A stretch of 64,000 nt of DNA from Hyphomonadaceae bacterium UBA5336. GTDB lineage: Bacteria; Pseudomonadota; Alphaproteobacteria; Caulobacterales; Hyphomonadaceae. Shown here in pieces: positions 57,937 through 64,000 of the stretch. The first letter of the stretch is position 1. Each line of letters begins with the position of its first letter. A program made the translations under genes and the position numbers. Location of the stretch: the NCBI GenBank assembly GCA_002408125.1, contig DHQO01000023.1:186001-250000 (forward strand). The letters run 5' to 3'. The notes under the pieces are model-generated. The model did not search any database. It was not told the origin of the DNA and saw nothing but the letters and a program-made list of their open reading frames with translations.

Positions 57937-59670
57937 TCAGTGCTGGTTCGCCGGAACGTCGCTGCCGGTCATGCCGACGAGGAAGTCCAGGTCGCACCCG
58001 TCATGGGCCTGGTTCACGGTATCGACATAGAGCTTGGCGTAGCCCCGCTTTGCCGGTGAATCCGGTGCCTGCCAGGCGGCGCGGCGCTGCTCCAGTTCCT
58101 CGGCCGGAATAAGGAGCTCCAGCCGCCGCTGCGCGACGTCGAGTTCGATCATGTCGCCATTTTTTACCAGCGCCAGCGTGCCGCCGACCGCCGCTTCGGG
58201 CGAGACATGCAGCACGACGGCGCCGAAGGAGGTGCCGCTCATGCGGGCATCGGAAATACGGATGATATCCTTCACGCCCTGCTTCAGCAGCTTGGCCGGA
58301 ATGGGCATCATGCCGAGCTCCGGCATGCCGGGAAATCCGCGCGGCCCGCAATTCTTCAGCACCATGACAGAGTCCGGTGTGATCTCCAGGTCCGGGTCAT
58401 CGACGCGCTTCAGCAGGTCTTCCTGGTTTTCGAAAACCACTGCCGGACCCTTGTGCTTGAGCAGGGACGAATCGGCTGCGGACGGTTTGATGACCGAGCC
58501 TCCGGGGCAGAGATTGCCCTTCAGTATGGCGATACCCGAATGGGATTTGAACGGCTTCTCGACGCTGAAGATCACGTCCGGGTTCAGGCATTTGGCGTAG
58601 GCATTGGCCTCTGCCAGCGTCTGACCGCTGACGGTGAGCTCATCGCCATGCAGCATGCCGGCCTCGCACAGTGACTTGATGATGACGGGCACGCCGCCGG
58701 CCTCATGGAAATCCTGCATCAGATAGTCGCCCGAGGGCTGGATGTTCAGCAGGGTAGGGACTTCCTTTGCGAGTTCGTCCCAGTCGCCGATTTCGAGTTC
58801 CACTTCCATGCGCCGGGCAATCGCCGTCAGATGGATGACCGCATTGGTCGACCCGCCAATGGCGGCGTTGATCTTGATGGCATTCTCCACCGCCTTGCGG
58901 GTCAGCACCTTGTCGAGGGTCATGTCCTCGCGGACCATGTCCACGATCCGGCGTCCGACCATGCGGGAGAGTACCTTGCGGCGCGCGTCCACGGCGGGAA
59001 TGGCGGCATTGTCCGGCAGGCCCACACCCAGCGCTTCGACAATCGAGGCCATGGTGGAGGCTGTGCCCATCACATTGCAGACGCCATGTGAGCGGTTGAG
59101 GCAGCTTTCGGCTTCCTCCATGTCCTCAAGCGTGGCGAGTCCGGTACGGGCATCGTCCCCCAGTTTCCAGGCATCCTTCACGCCGAAGGACTTACCAGCG
59201 CGGCTGCCGTTCAGCATCGGGCCGGCCGAGAGGCCAATGGTCGGCAGGTTCACGCTCGCAGCGCCCATGAGAAGTGCCGGCGTGGTCTTGTCACAGCCCA
59301 TCATGAGGACGACACCGTCAATGGGATTGGCCCGCAGGGTTTCCTCGACATCCATGCTGGTGAGGTTGCGCAGGAGCATGGCCGTGGGACGTGTCAGCGT
59401 TTCGCCGGGCGAGGTGACGGGGAACTCCATCGGCACGCCGCCGGCCTCGAGGATGCCCTCGCGGACAAACTGTGCGAGATCGCGGAAGTGGGAGTTACAG
59501 GGGGTCAGCTCCGACCAGGTATTGCAGATGCCGATCACCGGACGGCCATCGAAATGATCGCTGGGCACACCCCGACTGCGGACCCAGCTCCTGTGCGCGA
59601 AGCCATGCGCACCTTTTCCGCCGAACCAGCTCTGCGAGCGAAGGCCTGGTTTCTTGTCATCATCGGACAT
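57937..59670 (-). CDS. IlvD/Edd-family dehydratase (sugar-acid dehydratase-like)
   Basis: The ATG at 59670 (MSDDDKKPGLRSQSW) has AGGGAGA 8 bases upstream. The 577-residue protein keeps the iron-sulfur cysteines of the family: C54-region GICNTWSELTPCNSHF, MGCDKTTPALLMGAASV, and the NRSHGVCNVMGTASTMASI segment. The opening LRSQSWFGG and the GAHGFAHRSW stretch resemble pentonate/arabinonate dehydratases more than biosynthetic IlvD. It dehydrates a 2,3-dihydroxy acid to a 2-keto-3-deoxy acid. It lies 135 bases before the leuC-type gene on the same strand. Confidence 0.85.
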   Translation of the reverse strand: MSDDDKKPGLRSQSWFGGKGAHGFAHRSWVRSRGVPSDHFDGRPVIGICNTWSELTPCNSHFRDLAQFVREGILEAGGVPMEFPVTSPGETLTRPTAMLLRNLTSMDVEETLRANPIDGVVLMMGCDKTTPALLMGAASVNLPTIGLSAGPMLNGSRAGKSFGVKDAWKLGDDARTGLATLEDMEEAESCLNRSHGVCNVMGTASTMASIVEALGVGLPDNAAIPAVDARRKVLSRMVGRRIVDMVREDMTLDKVLTRKAVENAIKINAAIGGSTNAVIHLTAIARRMEVELEIGDWDELAKEVPTLLNIQPSGDYLMQDFHEAGGVPVIIKSLCEAGMLHGDELTVSGQTLAEANAYAKCLNPDVIFSVEKPFKSHSGIAILKGNLCPGGSVIKPSAADSSLLKHKGPAVVFENQEDLLKRVDDPDLEITPDSVMVLKNCGPRGFPGMPELGMMPIPAKLLKQGVKDIIRISDARMSGTSFGAVVLHVSPEAAVGGTLALVKNGDMIELDVAQRRLELLIPAEELEQRRAAWQAPDSPAKRGYAKLYVDTVNQAHDGCDLDFLVGMTGSDVPANQH

Positions 59671-60006
59671 GTCGGAATCTCCCTGTATGGGCAGTACAGG
59701 GCGCTTTGGCCGTGTCGCCTGCCTGTTCTGGGAGATCGGATTATCTTCCGCCCGGTTACTGTGGAACGCGTACAACCATGCAGGAAATGTATGTTCCGGC
59801 CGGCCTGCTGCGGGGCGCGCGCCCCATATACCGGCGGCGTATCCAATGATTTCAAATAAGCATTTGCCGGGGGTGTCAGCCTGCCGCTAGGCCTCCAGAC
59901 CTAAACGACCATCGCACCGCCCCGGGATTGGCGCGCATCGCACCCTGCGCCTGAAAAGATCCGGCGGATGGCGACACGGTCGGTCAGGCACCAAGAGGAG
60001 ATGCCA
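59671..60006. other. Divergent intergenic region, 336 bases
   Basis: This region lies between the IlvD/Edd gene and the plus-strand tandem CMD-like gene. A 14-bp self-complementary GGGGCGCGCGCCCC is at 59812-59825. GGAAC (59763-59767) and GTTCC (59793-59797) could pair across a 25-base gap. An AGAGGAG RBS is at 59994-60000. I find no convincing gene or promoter consensus. Confidence 0.55.
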
Positions 60007-61224
60007 ATGCAGTACCCCATCCGCGTTTCGCCAGTCGATCACGACAATCTCACGCCCCGGCAGGCCAAACAGAGTGCCAAGATGGGCGAACTCGGTATGC
60101 GCGATGCATCACTTCTGATGCGCACGCTTTTGAATTATCCGGATTTTTTGCGCGCCATCGGCCGCATTTCCACACGCGTGAGGCAAACGTCCGATTTTTC
60201 GGAGAGACTGTATCAACTCGCCTGCATGCGCACGGTCTGGCTGCATGACTGCGAATATCTCTGGGCAAGCCACCGGGCCGAATGCCTGGAGATCGGCATT
60301 ACCGACGAAGAGCTTTTCGAGGTCGCCGTCGGCCCCTCAAGCACGAAGCTCGAAGGGCAGGACCGGCTGATCGTCGAGGCCATCGATCAGATGTACTTCA
60401 CGCATTATCTCGAAGACGAAACCTGGGATGCAATCCAGAAATTCGGTCATGAAGCCGTGATGGATGTCATGATCAATTATGGCTTCTATCTCACCCTTGG
60501 TGGTGTCACCAACAGCTTCGGAGTGCCGCTGGATGAGGGCTTGTCCGGCTATTCGGAAGGCCTTGTGGAACTCCGGGCCAGCCAGGATCATACTGAAGCG
60601 GCCAAGACCAAGGCGCCCTATATCGGCAAGGCAATCGAAGACTATCCCAAACGCGTGGACGAGGCCGATTACAGCAATCTGTCGCCTACCCAACTGGAAC
60701 AGACAGGCCGCATGGGCCGGCGCGGCAAGGCGTCGACGTCGAAGCTGCAGAAATGCATGATCAACTATGTCGAGTTCCTGAAAGCCATGTCGCCTTTCGG
60801 CAAGCGCGCGATCGACACGACCTGCTTGCCGCCGCGGGTCTGGCAGCTCGCCTGCATGCGCACAGTCTGGCTCTGCGACAGCGAGTATCTCTGGTCCCAG
60901 CACCGCAAGGCCTGCTTGAAATTCGGCGTGACCGATGAAGACCTGCTCGGCGTGGCCGAAGGGCCCGACAGCTCGCACCTGACCAGGTTTGATCGCATCA
61001 CGGTTGGGGCCGTGGACGATCTTTATTTCAACAACCGGATCTCTGACGAGTACTGGGGCCAGTTCGACCAGTTCGGACCGGAAGGCATCACGGACCTGAT
61101 CCTGGTCTATGGCCTCTATGTGCTGCAGTCGTGTCTGGCGCGGAACTTCGCAACCACGCTGGAGCCGAACTCGCTCGGCTACCTGCCCGAATTGCAGTCG
61201 CTGCGCGTCAACCAGCACCGCTGA
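60007..61224 (+). CDS. Tandem carboxymuconolactone decarboxylase (AhpD-fold)-like protein
   Basis: I start at 60007 (MQYPIRVSP) because AGAGGAG ends 6 bases upstream. The ATG at 60001 is too close to it. The 405-residue protein is two copies of one CMD-like unit. Repeat 1 has RLYQLACMRTVWLHDCEYLW and repeat 2 has RVWQLACMRTVWLCDSEYLW, each followed by a His and GxTDE(E/D). Most CMD proteins are single modules of 120-190 residues that self-associate. Here the pair is fused. Possible roles are ring-lactone decarboxylation or a peroxidase-like thiol function. Confidence 0.8.
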   Translation: MQYPIRVSPVDHDNLTPRQAKQSAKMGELGMRDASLLMRTLLNYPDFLRAIGRISTRVRQTSDFSERLYQLACMRTVWLHDCEYLWASHRAECLEIGITDEELFEVAVGPSSTKLEGQDRLIVEAIDQMYFTHYLEDETWDAIQKFGHEAVMDVMINYGFYLTLGGVTNSFGVPLDEGLSGYSEGLVELRASQDHTEAAKTKAPYIGKAIEDYPKRVDEADYSNLSPTQLEQTGRMGRRGKASTSKLQKCMINYVEFLKAMSPFGKRAIDTTCLPPRVWQLACMRTVWLCDSEYLWSQHRKACLKFGVTDEDLLGVAEGPDSSHLTRFDRITVGAVDDLYFNNRISDEYWGQFDQFGPEGITDLILVYGLYVLQSCLARNFATTLEPNSLGYLPELQSLRVNQHR

Positions 61225-61284
61225 GCGCGGGCTTGCGGGATGCCTGAACTCCCCCGAACAAATCCGCTTCGCACGGATAAATGA

Positions 61285-61312
61285 GCAGCGTGCCACAAAG
61301 GTGCGCTGCTTT
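61285..61312 (+). terminator. Terminator after the tandem CMD-like gene
   Basis: GCAGCG (61285-61290) pairs with CGCTGC (61304-61309), extended inward by two G-U and two G-C pairs, with loop ACAAA and TTT after the stem. It separates the catabolic island from the glycan or sulfolipid genes. Confidence 0.65.
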
Positions 61313-61455
61313 GACAATATTGCGAAAACAGATGAAGTAGCCTTTGCGATCAGGGGCGGCGGCGCCTTATGTTCTGACGTGCTTTGGGCAGGGGCGTCTG
61401 GACTGGACCAGCTGCCAGGGCCGACCCGGACACATCGCAGGGGAACGCAACACGC

Positions 61456-62106
61456 ATGCTGTATGATCCTGCCAGGCGGTTCCTCTTCATCCATATCTGG
61501 AAGACGGGCGGGGAGTCCGTGACCGCGGCGCTGCGCGGGGCCTGCCCGGCCTATTTCAGCAACAGGTATCTCAACAAAGCCATCCGGCTCGCGCCCGGCC
61601 CGGCGAGCGCTCTTCTGGGATGGAAAGCCCGGCTGGTTGCCGGCCAGCATTTCACTGCCGAGGAGATCCGCCAGGTGATGCCCCCGGCTGACTTCGACAA
61701 CGCATTCAAGTTCGCAATTGTCCGCAACCCTTGGGACTGGCAGGTGTCGAACTATTTCTACGCCCTGCAGACAAAGGCGCACGGACAGCATGCCATCCTG
61801 CACGAGCTTGGCAGTTTCGACGCCTATATCCGCTATCAGTACGAACAGAACGCACCGTCCCAGTCCTCGTTTCTCGATGACAGATCGGGCAACAGGCTGG
61901 TGAATTATGTCGGCCGGTTCGAGCAGCTGGCCGAGGATTTCGAGGCGATCTGCAAGGAGATCGGGATCGAGGCGAGCCTGCCTCACCTGAATGCTTCCAG
62001 TCGTGCGCGCGACTGGCGCAGCTATTACACAGATGAGACCAGAGCCCTGGTTGGTGAACTGTTTCGCGTCGACATCGATGCGTTCGGTTATTCCTGGGAC
62101 GGATGA
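61456..62106 (+). CDS. Sulfotransferase-family protein
   Basis: The start at 61456 (MLYDPARRFLFIHIW) removes a poor-quality extension from 61384. The 216-residue protein has the PAPS phosphosulfate loop in HIWKTGGESV (residues 13-22). FKFAIVRNPWDWQVSNYFYA near 87 carries the 3'-phosphate-binding Arg of the second motif. It moves sulfate from PAPS to a glycan or lipid hydroxyl. The nearby SqdB-like gene and glycosyltransferase suggest a sulfated or sulfonated surface molecule. Confidence 0.85.
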   Translation: MLYDPARRFLFIHIWKTGGESVTAALRGACPAYFSNRYLNKAIRLAPGPASALLGWKARLVAGQHFTAEEIRQVMPPADFDNAFKFAIVRNPWDWQVSNYFYALQTKAHGQHAILHELGSFDAYIRYQYEQNAPSQSSFLDDRSGNRLVNYVGRFEQLAEDFEAICKEIGIEASLPHLNASSRARDWRSYYTDETRALVGELFRVDIDAFGYSWDG

Positions 62107-62182
62107 TCAACGAGAAGTGGTCTCGCTTCGGATTGACAGGCGGGGCTGAGCCGGGTTTTTTCCGGCTCAGGGGCGCTGAGGG

Positions 62183-63433
62183 ATGCATGGGGACGAGCCG
62201 GGTAACATCATGATCGAGGATGCGACTGAAGCGGTCGCTGGAGAAATGCACGCAGAACGCACTGAGCCAGTATCGGTCCCGGTCGGAAAACTGGCCTATT
62301 TTGCCGGCGATGCGACCAATCCCACCGTACGTCTGCGCATCGGATCGCTGATGAAGCGCGGCGTCGAGGTGGTTGGCTTTACCTTCCGGCGCGACAAGTT
62401 CCATCAGGATTTTGTGCCCTTCTGGGAGAATGTCGCGCTGGGGCAGACGCGCGACCGCTTCTATACCGAGCGGGTCGGCGCGATGATCCTTGCTCTGGGC
62501 AAGATCTGGCGCCACCGGGAGACTCTCCGCGAGGTTGAAGTCCTCCATGCCAGGCTGTTCGATGCGGCTTTCCTCGCCATGGTGACGCGTTGGCTTCTGC
62601 GCCTTGATGCCAGGCTGGTCTATGAGATCGAGGATGTGCAGGCGGTCTTCTTCCGCGACACACTCGCCGGCCGGATTCTGAGGTTCCTGGAGCGGCGCGT
62701 GCTGAACGCTGCGGACCTGGTGGTGGTACCGTCGCCGGGCTTCGCGGAGGGGTATCTGGCCCCGCGCCAGGGATATGATGGTCCGGTCTTCCTGCTCGAA
62801 AACCGGATTCAGCTCGAAGAGATCCCCTCCAGGGACATGCCGCCCTCACCAAACGCGCAGCGCTGGCGCGACACCCAGGATCGCTGGGTGATCGGCTGGT
62901 TCGGGACGCTGCGCTGCGTGAAGAGCATGCGGCTGTTGGCCGAGATCGCCGAGCGTATGGGCGACAAGGTCCTGATCTACACGCGCGGCTATCCTACAGA
63001 GACGGGCCTCGATGCCTATATGGAGATCGTGAACCGGTATCCCAACTGGATCTATGAAGGCCCCTACCTGATGCCGGACGATCTGGAGGATCTCTATGGC
63101 CGAGTGCATTTCGTCTGGTGTCTCGATTTCCTCGACGAGGACGGCAACTCCGAGCTCTTGCTCGCCTGCCGGATGTACCATGGCGGTTATTTCGGGGTCG
63201 TGCCGCTCGTGGCGCAGCAATCCCAGATGGCGCGGTTTCTCGCGCCGCACGGCATTGGTCATGCGGTGTCCGATCCGTATGTCGACGATGTGTGCGAGCT
63301 TCTGAGCGATATGAGCTGGGAACAATATGTCGCCGAACGCGAAACCGTACTGTCACTGCGCGAGGAACTGTTCCTGGAGGATGGTTCGCAGGTTGCCGGC
63401 TTTCTGGAGACGGTTGCCGAATTACCCGACTGA
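62183..63433 (+). CDS. Glycosyltransferase (GT-B, GT4-like)
   Basis: The 416-residue protein has a two-domain GT-B appearance: an N-terminal acceptor domain with VRLRIGSLMKRGVEVVGFTF near residue 50 and a C-terminal domain with WVIGWFGTLRCVKSMRLLAE near 238. A donor-side segment follows in HFVWCLDFLDEDGNSELLLA near 312. The usual EPFGxxxxE box is degenerate. An ATG at 62210 is an alternative start. The gene follows the sulfotransferase and converges with the SqdB-like gene (12-base overlap of ends). Confidence 0.78.
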   Translation: MHGDEPGNIMIEDATEAVAGEMHAERTEPVSVPVGKLAYFAGDATNPTVRLRIGSLMKRGVEVVGFTFRRDKFHQDFVPFWENVALGQTRDRFYTERVGAMILALGKIWRHRETLREVEVLHARLFDAAFLAMVTRWLLRLDARLVYEIEDVQAVFFRDTLAGRILRFLERRVLNAADLVVVPSPGFAEGYLAPRQGYDGPVFLLENRIQLEEIPSRDMPPSPNAQRWRDTQDRWVIGWFGTLRCVKSMRLLAEIAERMGDKVLIYTRGYPTETGLDAYMEIVNRYPNWIYEGPYLMPDDLEDLYGRVHFVWCLDFLDEDGNSELLLACRMYHGGYFGVVPLVAQQSQMARFLAPHGIGHAVSDPYVDDVCELLSDMSWEQYVAERETVLSLREELFLEDGSQVAGFLETVAELPD

Positions 63434-64000
63434 TAAGGACGAGTTCACCGTACCGTGATTGCCATGATGCGCGGGCGCTGCCGGGTCTTTCAGTGTGCGC
63501 CCGCTCTCAGGGGCAGTCGACAAGTGTCGCGTGTCGGGGCCGGATCCGCCGCCGGGATAGAGCAGCGAGGTATCGACCGCGCCCGCCCGGCTCCGCACGA
63601 GTTCAACGAGGCCGGCAACGGCCTCGCCGGAGATCAGCGTCGGCGTGACACCGAAGGCTCTTACGCCCGCATTGTTTGCGATGAGCTCGTTCTCGACCGG
63701 CTCTGAGCGGGGGGAAGGGATGTGGAGGATTTCAGACTCTGAAATGTCGGCAAAGACCTTTGCCAGATCCTTGATCCGCATGCTTTGCGCAATCTGGTTC
63801 ACGACCCGCACGCGCTCTCCCGCCCTGGGGGCAGATGCCAGGGCGCTTTCCACGCATGCCAGGACATCTTCCAGGTGAATGAAACCGCGGGTCTGCTCGC
63901 CGGCGCCATAGATCGAGATTGGCAGGCCCAGCGCGGCCTGCACGGCGAACCGGTTGAGCACCGTCCCATAGATGGTGTCGTAGTCGAACCGGTTCGCAAG
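63422..64000 (-). CDS. SqdB-like NAD-dependent epimerase/dehydratase (UDP-sulfoquinovose synthase type), partial
   Basis: The frame is open to the window edge at 64000. The visible part starts LANRFDYDTIYGTVLNRF and continues with VQAALGLPISIYGAGEQTRG, then DVLACVESAL, VVNQIAQSMRIKDLAKVFAD and HIPSPRSEPVENE. This series matches the C-terminal half of SQD1/SqdB (FDYD-x-FGT-x-LNRF-x-VQA and YG-x-G-x-QTRG). SqdB makes UDP-sulfoquinovose from UDP-glucose and sulfite. An unusual polar tail of about 45 residues follows the expected end. The catalytic Tyr-Lys motif would lie beyond the window. Confidence 0.78.
   Translation of the reverse strand, partial: LANRFDYDTIYGTVLNRFAVQAALGLPISIYGAGEQTRGFIHLEDVLACVESALASAPRAGERVRVVNQIAQSMRIKDLAKVFADISESEILHIPSPRSEPVENELIANNAGVRAFGVTPTLISGEAVAGLVELVRSRAGAVDTSLLYPGGGSGPDTRHLSTAPESGRTLKDPAAPAHHGNHGTVNSSLSVG

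Noticed and set aside
61311..61345. Sigma-70 promoter starting with TTGACA at 61311
   Set aside because: No acceptable -10 element at 16-18 bases, and the hexamer overlaps the end of a terminator.
1..64000. CRISPR arrays, tRNA or rRNA genes, insertion sequences, prophage
   Set aside because: I saw no spaced direct repeats, cloverleaf-like genes, transposases or integrases anywhere in the window.

Overview
The window looks like part of the chromosome of a GC-rich, Gram-negative alphaproteobacterium. The reasons are several large TonB-dependent receptors, TRAP transport, LacI, MarR and LysR regulators next to catabolic gene sets, and tight operons with ATGA overlaps. A Hyphomonadaceae/Caulobacterales-like or sphingomonad-like oligotroph fits, but I cannot place the family from sequence alone. 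Almost all of it is accessory catabolism. I see no tRNA, rRNA, CRISPR array, transposase or phage gene.

Region 1 (1-12026) is a pectin/unsaturated-uronate module: the end of a TonB receptor, an FAH-fold hydrolase/hydratase, a pectate lyase, a LacI regulator, an RpiB-type (DhuI-like) isomerase, KduD, KdgK, a gutted carboxylesterase, a frameshifted lipoprotein, a three-gene TRAP transporter and a periplasmic cupin. An identical 14-bp site, TGACACCGGTTACC, lies in front of three of its transcription units. I read it as the LacI operator.

Region 2 (11983-31230) is a large ring-cleavage-type cluster. A minus-strand operon carries a TonB receptor, a flavin-dependent monooxygenase, an SDR without the usual catalytic Tyr, two dimeric alpha-beta barrel proteins and a membrane protein. 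A MarR regulator follows. A plus-strand series then holds an FAD hydroxylase, ferredoxin-reductase-like protein, dienelactone hydrolase, flavodoxin, two substrate-binding-protein-fold proteins with no export signal, a GST, two 3-hydroxyanthranilate-dioxygenase-like cupins, a flavin reductase and an FAH hydrolase. Two extradiol dioxygenases also belong here. Three similar 17-bp sites suggest one MarR regulon. This is my best candidate for an undescribed pathway.

Region 3 (31472-33294) is a small MarR switch with near-perfect palindromes on both sides, controlling an ABM protein and a VOC-EVE gene pair. Region 4 (33314-38105) is vitamin B12 uptake, btuB-btuF-btuC-btuD behind a cobalamin riboswitch.

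Region 5 (38315-61224) is a second catabolic island. It holds an AtuA/DUF4387 pair, a TonB receptor, a tartrate/isopropylmalate-type dehydrogenase, a LysR regulator, a CitMHS transporter, an FAH protein, AbrB-family and Na/Ca-exchanger-family membrane proteins, paired FAD and FMN hydroxyacid oxidases, a TPP enzyme, an SDR, a D-2-hydroxyacid dehydrogenase, a LeuCD-type dehydratase, an IlvD/Edd dehydratase and a tandem carboxymuconolactone-decarboxylase-like protein. Together they look like degradation of a branched hydroxy-di- or tricarboxylic acid. The substrate is not determined.

Region 6 (61456-64000) starts a surface-glycan or sulfolipid locus: a sulfotransferase, a glycosyltransferase and the end of an SqdB-like UDP-sulfoquinovose synthase.
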